Shown piece after piece: positions 31,454-39,722 of a DNA stretch of 41,982 nucleotides (its first letter is position 1; each line of letters starts with the position of its first letter). The stretch spans positions 1-41,982 of the forward strand of contig CANFQA010000023.1 in the NCBI GenBank assembly GCA_947449015.1, in the 5' to 3' direction. A program made the translations under genes and the position numbers. Under the pieces are notes generated by a model. It searched no databases. It was not told the origin of the DNA and saw only the letters and a list, made by a program, of their open reading frames with translations. This DNA is from Microthrixaceae bacterium (GTDB lineage Bacteria > Actinomycetota > Acidimicrobiia > Acidimicrobiales > Acidimicrobilacustridaceae).

Positions 31454-32772
31454 GTGGGTCCGAGCGGGCCGGTTACGCCTCGCTCAACCATCGCAACTTC
31501 CGGCTCTATCTCATCGGCCAAGGAGTGTCGCAATCAGGTACCTGGATGCAGACCGTGGCGATGGGTTGGCTCGTACTGCACCTCACCGGTCGTGGTGAGT
31601 TGCTTGGTCTGGTCACCGCGGTGCAGTTCATTCCAACGTTGCTGCTCGGTGCATTCGCAGGGGCACTCGCTGATCGTCTGAGCCGATGGCGCATCCTCCA
31701 GACCACGCAGGTACTTGCTGGGTTGTTGGCCACTGCACTCGGAATCATGGTGGTTACCGACACCATCCGGGTGTGGAGCCTCTTCGTATTCGCTGTCTCG
31801 ATTGGCACGGTGAACTCCTTCGACACACCGGTGCGGTCTTCGTTTGTGCATGAAATGGTCGGCCCCGATGACCTCACCGGAGCGGTAGGCATCGCCAGTA
31901 CCACCAACAATGTGTCGAGAATCATTGGCCCTGCGGTTGCCGGCGGACTCATCGCGTGGCTCGGTCTCTCGTCCTGCTTCTTCTTCAACGGGATCAGTTA
32001 TTTGGCCGCGATCACCGCGTTTCTGCTGATGCGCCGGGGCGAGTTCATCATCACGCCTCCAGCCACTCGCGAGAGGGGTCAGGTACGCGCCGGTTTGCGC
32101 GTCGTCTGGGCCGATCCGCGACTTCGCACGCCGATGTTGATGACCATTGTCATTGGTGCGCTGGCCTATGAGAACCAGGTCTCGTTGCCACTCCTGGCCA
32201 AGTACACCTTTGGTGGCAGTGCCGGTAGCTACGGGTTCCTGTCATCGGCGATGGGGATCGGGTCGGTGCTCGGCGGACTCGCCATTGCGCGCATGGGTCG
32301 GGCCACGCATCGGCGCATTGGCTACGCCGCCGCGTTCCTTGGAGTTGCGATGCTGGTTGGCTCAGTCATGCCGTCCATGGGGTTCATGATCGTCGCTCTG
32401 CTGTTCGTGGGCGCTGGGAGCGTTGCCTTCATCACCAGCAATTCCGCCACCTTGCAGCTCACCGCACCTCCACAAATGCGCGGGCGGGTCATGGCCCTCT
32501 ATGTCACTGCAATTATCGGCACGACACCTTTCGGTGGTCCCATCATCGGATTCGTTGGCCAGCACTTCGGCGCGCGGGCCTGTTACGTCGTAGGCGGTGC
32601 GTCCTGTCTCATCACCGCAGCGGTCGGTTGGCGATCGTTGGCGGCCTCGACTGAGGAGACAGTGACGGAGGCAGAGAATGCGGCGATCGAGCGGCGGGCG
32701 TTGCTTGGTGGTGAGGATCTCGCCTCAGGTAAGGCTTCGCTGCCCGGACCGCTTAGGAGTTCAGACGACTGA
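31450..32772 (+). CDS. MFS exporter (EntS/multidrug type)
   Basis: A 440-residue membrane protein with 12 predicted TM helices of the enterobactin-exporter-like MFS_3 group. FRLYLIGQGVSQSGTWMQTVAMGWLVLHLTG is the typical first-helix region. ALADRLSRWRIL is motif A between TM2 and TM3 (G-x-L-A-D-R), and a later SVAFITSNSATLQLTAPPQMRGRVMALY segment is the group signature (P-x-x-x-R-G-R-V-M-x-L). The last 40 residues are a charged cytoplasmic tail. It is translationally coupled to the PadR-like regulator. The substrate is unknown; drug, siderophore and metabolite export are all possible. Confidence 0.88.
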   Translation: MSGSERAGYASLNHRNFRLYLIGQGVSQSGTWMQTVAMGWLVLHLTGRGELLGLVTAVQFIPTLLLGAFAGALADRLSRWRILQTTQVLAGLLATALGIMVVTDTIRVWSLFVFAVSIGTVNSFDTPVRSSFVHEMVGPDDLTGAVGIASTTNNVSRIIGPAVAGGLIAWLGLSSCFFFNGISYLAAITAFLLMRRGEFIITPPATRERGQVRAGLRVVWADPRLRTPMLMTIVIGALAYENQVSLPLLAKYTFGGSAGSYGFLSSAMGIGSVLGGLAIARMGRATHRRIGYAAAFLGVAMLVGSVMPSMGFMIVALLFVGAGSVAFITSNSATLQLTAPPQMRGRVMALYVTAIIGTTPFGGPIIGFVGQHFGARACYVVGGASCLITAAVGWRSLAASTEETVTEAENAAIERRALLGGEDLASGKASLPGPLRSSDD

Positions 32773-32883
32773 ATCCGTGCTGGCCTGGGGCGCAATCGCG
32801 TCCCCGTCGTGGTTCACTGTGGGCAGCGCTTTCGGGCGCTACCGGGACCCTTCGGGTCCATCGCTCTCAGGAAGGGAACGATC

Positions 32884-33435
32884 ATGGTCGCAGTGATCAT
32901 CGTCATCGTCGCCATTGTTCTGCTGGTGCTCGCCGTCGTCGGCGCGTACAACGGCATTGTTCGACAACGAAATCAGGTCGATAACGGATGGGCACAGATC
33001 GAGGTGCAGCTCAAGCGCCGCGCCGATCTCATTCCCAATCTCGTCGAGACCGTGAAGGGCTACGCCGCGCATGAGAGCGGCACACTTGAGGCGGTGGTAC
33101 AGGCCCGCCAAGCCAGTGTGTCTGCCAACGGTCCCGCTGAGGCTGCTGCGGCTGAAGGTCCGATCACCCAGGCGCTTGGGCGCATTTTCGCTCTGGCCGA
33201 GGCGTATCCCAACCTCAAGGCTGACGCGAACTTCCGCCAACTGCAGGAGGAGATCACCTCCACCGAAGACCGTGTGTCCTACGCGCGGCAGTTCTACAAC
33301 GACTCGGTGACCTCATTTCACAACCGCATCGACACCTTCCCCGGTGTCGTGGTTGCCAAGTTCGGCAACTTCCCGCATCGTGAACTGTTCGAGGCGGCAC
33401 CCACCGACCGCGATGTTCCGAAGGTGCAGTTCTGA
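32884..33435 (+). CDS. LemA-family protein
   Basis: A 183-residue protein with one N-terminal TM helix (IIVIVAIVLLVLAVVGAYNGIV) and a long helical cytoplasmic or periplasmic domain. RNQVDNGWAQIEVQLKRRADLIPNLVETVKGYAAHESGTLEAV is the LemA core, and ISTEDRVSYARQFYNDSVTSFHNRIDTFPG is its second conserved part. Start ATG 32884 is preceded by GGAAGGGA. LemA genes often sit beside a membrane M48 peptidase, as here, and are thought to work together in envelope quality control. The precise role is not established. Confidence 0.92.
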   Translation: MVAVIIVIVAIVLLVLAVVGAYNGIVRQRNQVDNGWAQIEVQLKRRADLIPNLVETVKGYAAHESGTLEAVVQARQASVSANGPAEAAAAEGPITQALGRIFALAEAYPNLKADANFRQLQEEITSTEDRVSYARQFYNDSVTSFHNRIDTFPGVVVAKFGNFPHRELFEAAPTDRDVPKVQF

Positions 33436-33462
33436 ACGACGTGACTGCTCGGAGCCAGCACC

Positions 33463-34521
33463 ATGAGTGATGCCACCGGCTTCATCGCCGAACAACGTCA
33501 TAACCGTCGGGCGAGCGTCATGATCCTCGCCGGAACGTTCGCGTTGTTGTTCATCGTGGCCAATCTGGTCACGGGAATCCTCGGCGGGTACACCAGGGAG
33601 ACCTGCACCCCGGCACGGGTGATGTCCAATGGGTACGTGGTTGTTCCGCAGTCCTGCACCTCGCAGTTCCGGTTCAATCTTGTGGCACTGGTCATCACCA
33701 TCTTGGTGGTGGGCGGGTACCTCTTTATTGCTTGGTTCGCGTCGGCTTCGGCTGCACTCACGATGGTGCAGGCTCGATCCGCTGATGGTCCAGAGTTCGC
33801 AGAACTGCGAAACCTCGTCGAACAGATGTCGATTGCCTCGGGCATTCCTGTGCCGCGCACCTATGTCGTTGACGATCCGGCACCCAATGCCTTTGCGACC
33901 GGCCGCAATCCGAATCATGCAGCGATCACCGTGACCACCGGATTGCTTGCGGTGATGTCGCGGCGCGAATTACGTGGAGTTTTGGCTCACGAGATGTCCC
34001 ATATCCGCAATCGCGATATTGCGGTCACCACACTTGCGGTGCTCGCTGTTGGTGCAATCGCGGTGATTGCCCAAGTGGCTTTGCGGATCGGCATCTTCGG
34101 TGGCATGCGTCGCGGCGGTCGCAATAACGACGGCATGGCGATTTTCCTGGTGTTATCGCTGGCCATTTATCTCCTCGCAGTCCCAGCTGGACTGCTGCTC
34201 AAGGCATCGCTGTCGCGAAAGCGAGAGAGCCTCGCCGATGCCACTGCGGTCGAACTGACCCGTGAGCCAGCCGGACTGCGTTCAGCACTCGAGAAACTTG
34301 AGGCGGATACCACGGTCATTGCCCATCCATCGGCGGCAACTGCGCATCTCTGGATCGAATCACCGCTTGAGCGTGGTCATGACGAAGGAATGCTCGGTTC
34401 CTTCGGTCGCATGATGGATACCCATCCGCCCTTGGCCGAGCGCATCGCCAAACTCAGGGTCATCGAGGGGCTCGATCCCGATGGCCGTGGGCCGAACGAT
34501 CCCTCTCCGACGGCGATCTGA
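33463..34521 (+). CDS. htpX: HtpX-like M48 membrane metallopeptidase
   Basis: A 352-residue protease. Two N-terminal TM helices (about 18-42 and 72-97) flank an extracytoplasmic loop with paired cysteines. VLAHEMSHIRNRD carries the zinc motif HExxH at 176-180. Two further TM helices (about 187-205 and 215-245) precede SLSRKRESLADATAVELTREPAGL, where Glu of the E-x-x-A-D segment is the third ligand. HtpX-type enzymes degrade misfolded membrane proteins. The gene follows lemA by 27 bp, a conserved pairing. Confidence 0.9.
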   Translation: MSDATGFIAEQRHNRRASVMILAGTFALLFIVANLVTGILGGYTRETCTPARVMSNGYVVVPQSCTSQFRFNLVALVITILVVGGYLFIAWFASASAALTMVQARSADGPEFAELRNLVEQMSIASGIPVPRTYVVDDPAPNAFATGRNPNHAAITVTTGLLAVMSRRELRGVLAHEMSHIRNRDIAVTTLAVLAVGAIAVIAQVALRIGIFGGMRRGGRNNDGMAIFLVLSLAIYLLAVPAGLLLKASLSRKRESLADATAVELTREPAGLRSALEKLEADTTVIAHPSAATAHLWIESPLERGHDEGMLGSFGRMMDTHPPLAERIAKLRVIEGLDPDGRGPNDPSPTAI

Positions 34522-34608
34522 GTAGACGCTGCAAGGGCCGAGGGGTCCAAGAATCTGTTCTGCTGGATCTTTGGCATACTTGCGGGTCCGTTCGGCAAGA
34601 AGGAACCC

Positions 34609-35115
34609 ATGGATTTCAAAGTTGGGAACAAGGTCATCTATCCGGCTCACGGCACTGCCGAGGTCACGGGTCGCTCGACCAAGGTCGTCGATGGCAAGAA
34701 GGTGAAGTACCTCGAGCTCTCCGTCGCCGCCGGCGATGAGTCATGGCGTGGCGGCGCTCTGAAGGTCTCCGTACCCGAGGATCGTGCCGAGGATCTCGGT
34801 GTTCGCCCCGCCATCTCGCTTGAGGAAGTGCAGGACGTGCTCGATGTGCTCGCCGTCCGCACTGTGCGCGTTCCCACCAACTGGTCGCGTCGCTTCAAGA
34901 ATCATCAGGAGAAGATGAAGTCCGGCGATATCTACGAGTGCGCTGAAGTGGTACGCAATCTCGCACTGCGCGATCGCCAGTCCTCGCTCTCCAGCGCCGA
35001 GAAGGCCATGCAGATCCGAGCCCGCCGCATCCTTGTCTCAGAGCTTGCCGTTTCGTGGAACGTCACCATGGAAGAGGCTGGCGAACGCGTCGACAAGGTC
35101 CTGGCCGACGACTGA
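34609..35115 (+). CDS. carD: CarD/CdnL-family transcription regulator
   Basis: A 168-residue protein. Residues 1-60 (FKVGNKVIYPAHGTAEVTGRSTKVVDGKKVKYLELSV) are the Tudor-like RNA-polymerase-interacting domain. Residues 70-165 are the helical DNA-binding domain, with NWSRRFKNHQEKMKSGDIYECAEVVRNLALRDRQSSLSSAEKAMQIRARRILVSELA. Mycobacterial CarD binds the beta subunit of RNA polymerase and stabilises the open complex, mainly at rRNA promoters. The length and motifs are as expected. The 87-bp gap upstream contains a CATACT that could be a -10. It is followed 19 bp later by the GT39 gene. Confidence 0.93.
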   Translation: MDFKVGNKVIYPAHGTAEVTGRSTKVVDGKKVKYLELSVAAGDESWRGGALKVSVPEDRAEDLGVRPAISLEEVQDVLDVLAVRTVRVPTNWSRRFKNHQEKMKSGDIYECAEVVRNLALRDRQSSLSSAEKAMQIRARRILVSELAVSWNVTMEEAGERVDKVLADD

Positions 35116-35134
35116 TCAGTCGGTCGGCGAACCG

Positions 35135-36412
35135 ATGTCTGTGGTCGTCGACTCTGAGAACAGCGCAGCGAAGGTCTCCAGCGCGGAGCCGAGTGTTGGA
35201 TCTTGGTTCATCAAGCGTCGAGATCTTCTGATCGTCCTCGGCGTCGCGCTTCTGGCGCGAGTCAGCTACTGGGTGCTGGTTACTCCGAGCTACTCGCCCG
35301 ATAGCGATGCGGCCCAGTACGTGGATCTCGCCCGCAACATTGTGAACGGTCATGGCTATGCCATGACCTTCCCGCAGCTCGAGTTGCATCCGACGGCGTT
35401 TCGACCTCCGGGATATCCGTATCTACTTGCCGCAGTGTTCAAGGTGTTCGGCGTGAACAATGGCGTTGGTGCCGGTCGGATGCTGAGCTTGGTGTGCGGG
35501 CTTGTGGCGATTGCGCTCGTGTACGTCTTGGTCCGGCGTATTTCCACACCGCTGGCGGCGTTGGTGGCTGGGTTCTGCATGGCGCTCTACCCGCCGCTGC
35601 TGGCCAACGACACGGTGCTTCTGACCGAGGCGCTTTCACTGGCACTTCTTGCTGGTGTGATGCTCGCACTGGTTGTTCGGCGTTGGCCGATTGCCGCGCT
35701 GCTCTGCGGCATGCTCGTGCTCACTCGGGCCAGCGCGCAGTATCTGGTGCTCGTGTTGGCGCTTTGGGTTCTCTGGCAGTTGGGATGGAAGCGCGCCCTT
35801 GGCTTTCTCGCCATCGTGGCCACGGTCGTGAGTCCGTGGATCATTCGCAATCAGATGCAGCTGGGTTCCGCGCTCTATGTCACCTCAAACGGTTTCAATC
35901 TCGCCGGCACCTATTCGCCAGCAGCCCGTGAGTCGCAACGGTTCGTTGACCCCGTTATCGATGATCGGTTCACGCAATTTCGATGGGCCCAGTTCAATGA
36001 GGCCGATTGGCAGAACCAACTACAGGCCTTCGCCATCGATGACCTGAAGGCTCATCCGGGGCAGGTGCCAGGCGTGCTCTACCGCAACGCCCAGCATCTG
36101 TTCGAGATCACTCCGAAGTTCAACGAATGGGCGGAGAACGCGGATGGACGCAACCTTGACTTCCGTAACTCCACGCTTGTGTTGTTCTATGTGATCACGG
36201 TCGTTGGAGTCTTCGGATTGGTCCTGGCTCGTCGCGATCCACGAGCGCTTCTGGTGAGTGCGGTCGGGGCCTACTTCGTGCTCGGGAGTCTCGCGTTGGT
36301 TTCACCACCACGCCTGCGTTCGCCATTCGACATGTGTTGCTGTATCGGTGTCGGACTCGCGGTGCAGTGGGTAGTGGTCAGGCGCGGTACTGGTCGCGAA
36401 GCACTCGCTTGA
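35135..36412 (+). CDS. GT39/ArnT-like integral membrane glycosyltransferase
   Basis: A 425-residue membrane protein of the PMT/ArnT superfamily. The first TM helix is [19 protein letters not shown]. The following loop [31 protein letters not shown] contains the acidic D-x-D/D-A-x-x-Y motif used by polyprenol-dependent enzymes. About ten further hydrophobic segments follow (for example [20 protein letters not shown] and [20 protein letters not shown]). The family transfers a sugar from a lipid carrier to an envelope acceptor. I chose ATG 35135 since earlier in-frame codons overlap carD. The 3' end overlaps the convergent acyl-CoA synthetase gene by 35 bp. Confidence 0.78.
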   Translation: MSVVVDSENSAAKVSSAEPSVGSWFIKRRDLLIVLGVALLARVSYWVLVTPSYSPDSDAAQYVDLARNIVNGHGYAMTFPQLELHPTAFRPPGYPYLLAAVFKVFGVNNGVGAGRMLSLVCGLVAIALVYVLVRRISTPLAALVAGFCMALYPPLLANDTVLLTEALSLALLAGVMLALVVRRWPIAALLCGMLVLTRASAQYLVLVLALWVLWQLGWKRALGFLAIVATVVSPWIIRNQMQLGSALYVTSNGFNLAGTYSPAARESQRFVDPVIDDRFTQFRWAQFNEADWQNQLQAFAIDDLKAHPGQVPGVLYRNAQHLFEITPKFNEWAENADGRNLDFRNSTLVLFYVITVVGVFGLVLARRDPRALLVSAVGAYFVLGSLALVSPPRLRSPFDMCCCIGVGLAVQWVVVRRGTGREALA

Positions 36413-37898
36413 GCAACTTGCCGGTGGGCAGGCGGGGGAGTTCGTTGGTGAAGTCCACACTGCGTGGACATTTGAAGCTCGAGAGGCGTTCGCGACTGAA
36501 CGCGATGATCTCGGCGGCAAGTTCAGGCGATGCCTCGAACCCGGGCGCCAACTCGACAACGGCTTTGACCGACTCGCCCATCTCCTCGTCAGGTACTCCG
36601 ATGACCGCAACGTCGGCGATGGCCGGGTGGGCGGCCAGTACGTTTTCGGTTTCCTGTGGGTAGATGTTCACGCCGCCGCTGATGATCATGTGCGATGCGC
36701 GATCGGTGAGAAAGAGCCAACCCTCAGCGTCGACGTATCCGACGTCGCCAAGCGTGCTCCAACCACGATCGTTGAATGCGGCCGCAGTCTTCTCCGAGTC
36801 CTTGTGGTACTCGAACTTCGTCTCGCTTTCGAACCAGACCTCTCCAACCTCACCAGCCGGTTGTTCGCTGCCGTCCTCGCCGATGATGTGAATGATGCCA
36901 ATGAGCGGTTGGCCAACCGTGCCGGGTCGCTCAAGCCATTCCTCGGGGCCCACAGCACAGAAACCGTTGCCCTCACTGCCGGCGTAGTACTCGTAGACGA
37001 TCGGTCCCACCCAGTCGAGCATCTGTCGTTTCACATCGACCGGACACGGCGCCGCGGCGTGGATGACCTTCTGCAGGCTTGAGACGTCGTAGCGCTCTCG
37101 TACCTCAGTCGGAAGTCGGAGCATGCGCACGAAATGGGTGGGAACGAACTGCCCGTGGGTGACGCGCTTGGAGTCAATCGCAGAAATTGTGCCTTCTGCA
37201 TCGAACCGGTCCATGACCACGACAGCGGCACCGATGCGTTGCGCGGCCAACGACCACAGCAATGGAGCTGCGTGATAGAGCGGCGATGGCGAGAGGTACA
37301 CGCTGGTTTCGTCCACGCCGTAGACGAATTGCAGCAGGGTGACCAGCGCGTTGGGCGAGCCGAACTCGGCGCCGGTGAGTGGCGGCTTGATGCCTTTCGG
37401 TCGCCCGGTGGTGCCCGATGAGTAGAGCATGACCGCACCCTCGGTCTCGTCAGTGATGGGTGTGGTGGGGTGTTCGGCAATAGCGAGGTCGTAATCCTCG
37501 AAACCATCGATGGTGTCGCCGATGGAGAGTCGGATGGTGACGGCGTCGAGCGCCGAACCGAACCCGGCGACTACTTCGGCGAATCGACCGGTGGTGATGA
37601 GAGCAACGGCATCGCAGTCGGAGACGATGTACCCGGCTTCGTCAGCTCCGAGATGCCAGTTGATGGGCGTCACGTACAGACCAGCTCGCAGCGCCGCCCA
37701 GATGACTTCGAAGTAGTGACTGTCGTTGTCGAGGAATACGGCGACGTGATCACCCACGCCGAGACCACGGGCTCGCAGGAGATGGGCGAGTTGGTTGGAG
37801 CGTGCTTCGAGCTGCGCCCAGGTCACGGTGACCCCGCCGACAGCCATGATGACTGCGGGATCGTCGGGGCGGTTAGCGGCATGGATTCCTGGATGCAT
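36378..37898 (-). CDS. Acyl-CoA synthetase (AMP-dependent ligase family)
   Basis: A 506-residue adenylate-forming enzyme. [15 protein letters not shown] is the P-loop-like A3 motif. Further on are [11 protein letters not shown] (A5), [17 protein letters not shown] (A7 and A8, with the AMP-binding Asp) and [13 protein letters not shown] with the catalytic lysine (A10). An N-terminal substrate-binding domain precedes these. Start ATG 37898 has AGGGGGAG six bases upstream; an earlier ATG at 37922 is less likely. It converts a carboxylic acid to its CoA thioester. The chain length is not predictable. The 3' end overlaps the GT39 gene. It is divergent from the MBL/sulfatase pair. Confidence 0.92.
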   Translation of the reverse strand: MHPGIHAANRPDDPAVIMAVGGVTVTWAQLEARSNQLAHLLRARGLGVGDHVAVFLDNDSHYFEVIWAALRAGLYVTPINWHLGADEAGYIVSDCDAVALITTGRFAEVVAGFGSALDAVTIRLSIGDTIDGFEDYDLAIAEHPTTPITDETEGAVMLYSSGTTGRPKGIKPPLTGAEFGSPNALVTLLQFVYGVDETSVYLSPSPLYHAAPLLWSLAAQRIGAAVVVMDRFDAEGTISAIDSKRVTHGQFVPTHFVRMLRLPTEVRERYDVSSLQKVIHAAAPCPVDVKRQMLDWVGPIVYEYYAGSEGNGFCAVGPEEWLERPGTVGQPLIGIIHIIGEDGSEQPAGEVGEVWFESETKFEYHKDSEKTAAAFNDRGWSTLGDVGYVDAEGWLFLTDRASHMIISGGVNIYPQETENVLAAHPAIADVAVIGVPDEEMGESVKAVVELAPGFEASPELAAEIIAFSRERLSSFKCPRSVDFTNELPRLPTGKLLKRVLRDQYRA

Positions 37899-38003
37899 GT
37901 GCTCCCCCTGGTGTCCGATCACGACCGTCGGTTCGGACGGGCGATTCTCAGCAGCCTCTCGGTCGCTGAGAATCGGACCCTAGTTGGCCCTCCCCAACCT
38001 ACG

Positions 38004-39722
38004 ATGCCCGCAATGGCCCTCTCCGATCGTTCCTTCGCCCTCGATTCCTCGGCAACCGTCACCCTTCCCGGAGGCCAGATCGCTCATCGGGACCATGCCG
38101 CCCAGTCCGACGTCATTCAGCGCGAGTTCTACGAGGTCACCTCTGGGGTGTGGTGCTTGGTCGGCAACGGGTTATCGAACCAGACCTTCATCGATGCGCC
38201 CGAAGGAATCATCGCTATCGACACCGGCGAGTCCACCGAGGAGATGCGTGAGGCCATCGCAGAACTCCAGGGCGTGACCGACCGTCCGATCGTGGCGGTG
38301 CTCTACACGCATTTCCATTACGTCTGTGGAACCGAAGCGGTGTTCGAGTCGGGCGCGCCCCGCACCACGCCGATCTGGGCCCATGAGAAGGTGGCCGGCA
38401 ATCGGTCCCGCGCGGCATCGGAGATTGCGCCGGCCTACGGGCGCGGCCTGCTCGAACAGTTCGCAATGGTGCTGCCCGCCGATGGTCCCGATGGTGTGGT
38501 CAACGTCGGACTCGGTCACTTCTATCGGAACCCCGCTCATGCACCCTTCACGAGCGTGTTCGTTCCGCCGACGCACACCTTTGGCGAGCGGGCATCGATC
38601 GAGGTCGCCGGCCTCACCATCGAAGTCACTTATGCACCTTCCGACGCGGATGACTCGGTCACCTACTGGTTCCCGACGCTCGGTGTCGCCGTGAACAATC
38701 TGGTGTGGCCGGTGCTGTTCAACGTGTTCGCTATCCGTGGTGAGGAGTACCGCGATCCGCAGGTGCTGGTCGCCGGAATCGATCACCTGTTGTCGTTGGG
38801 AGCCGAACATCTTGTTGCCACGCACGGTCCGCCGATGTCGGGATGCGAGGTCATCGCGGAGCGGGTCACTCGCTACCGCGATTCCATTCAGTTCCTTTGG
38901 GATCAAGCGGTGCGACTCGCCAATCAAGGTCTGCTCTCCGCCGATCTCGGCGTGGCCGTGCAGTTGCCGCCGGAATGCGATGACGACAACCTCACCGCCG
39001 AGCGCTACGGCGTCGCCGAGCATCACTTCCGTCAGATCCGCAGTGGTCTGTTCGGCTGGTTCGACGGTGATGAATCGCAATTGTTTCCCCTGCCCACCGC
39101 TGAGCGTTCCGCCCGACTGATCGCCGGATTCGGCGGGGCCGATGTCGTTCGTCAACAGGCCGACGAGGCGCTCGCCGCCGACGATGTGCGCTGGGCCACC
39201 GAACTGGCCACCTGGTTGGTACGGGCCGGCGACGATGCCGACGACCGCCGCCGCCTGGCGTCGTGTCTGCGCACCATCGCTCATCGCACGCCGGCGGCCA
39301 ATATCCGCATCTGGTGTCTCACACGGGCGCTGTTCCTCGACGGCAGTCTTGATCTCTCCCGTCTCTACCGCCATCGGTTCTCGCGTGCCCAGGTGCTCGG
39401 ATCACCGCCTGATCGTTCGGTGCACATCCTGCGGGTCCTGCTCGATCCCGAGTTCGCGCACGGCATCAACCTGCGGCTGGCCTGGCGCTTCGCCGACGGC
39501 AGCCTCACCGGCCTTCATCTGCGCAACAGCATTGCTTGTCCCACCGATGGAGCCGACGCGCAAGCAACCGTGGTGTGCTCCATCGAAACCTGGGCTGAGC
39601 TGCTCACCGGTCGGCTCGCGCTATCCGGGGCTCTTGCTGATGGCTCGGTCGTGATCGAGGGCGATGCCGCTGCTGCGGTGCGTGCGCTCGGGGCGTTCGA
39701 CGTTGACGGACTGCGGGCGTGA
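38004..39722 (+). CDS. Alkylsulfatase-like metallo-beta-lactamase protein with altered metal site
   Basis: A 572-residue protein (possibly starting at ATG 38013) with the SdsA1/alkylsulfatase plan. The MBL domain begins YEVTSGVWCLVGNGLSNQTFIDAPEGIIAIDTGES. A helical dimerisation region follows at about 300-430 (RYRDSIQFLWDQAVRLANQGL). A C-terminal SCP2-like domain ends at 572 (LRLAWRFADGSLTGLHLRN). Where active enzymes have T-H-x-H-x-D-H, this one has THFHYVC at 102-108, so the aspartate and third histidine are replaced by Val and Cys. LVATHGPP near 270 keeps a histidine. The stop overlaps the sulfatase start (GTGA), so they are co-translated. Hydrolysis of alkyl sulfates by the normal mechanism is doubtful. 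Confidence 0.75.
   Translation: MPAMALSDRSFALDSSATVTLPGGQIAHRDHAAQSDVIQREFYEVTSGVWCLVGNGLSNQTFIDAPEGIIAIDTGESTEEMREAIAELQGVTDRPIVAVLYTHFHYVCGTEAVFESGAPRTTPIWAHEKVAGNRSRAASEIAPAYGRGLLEQFAMVLPADGPDGVVNVGLGHFYRNPAHAPFTSVFVPPTHTFGERASIEVAGLTIEVTYAPSDADDSVTYWFPTLGVAVNNLVWPVLFNVFAIRGEEYRDPQVLVAGIDHLLSLGAEHLVATHGPPMSGCEVIAERVTRYRDSIQFLWDQAVRLANQGLLSADLGVAVQLPPECDDDNLTAERYGVAEHHFRQIRSGLFGWFDGDESQLFPLPTAERSARLIAGFGGADVVRQQADEALAADDVRWATELATWLVRAGDDADDRRRLASCLRTIAHRTPAANIRIWCLTRALFLDGSLDLSRLYRHRFSRAQVLGSPPDRSVHILRVLLDPEFAHGINLRLAWRFADGSLTGLHLRNSIACPTDGADAQATVVCSIETWAELLTGRLALSGALADGSVVIEGDAAAAVRALGAFDVDGLRA

Noticed and set aside
38172-39374. 400-codon open frame on the minus strand
   Set aside because: It is antisense to the alkylsulfatase-like gene; composition and lack of motifs mark it as a shadow.
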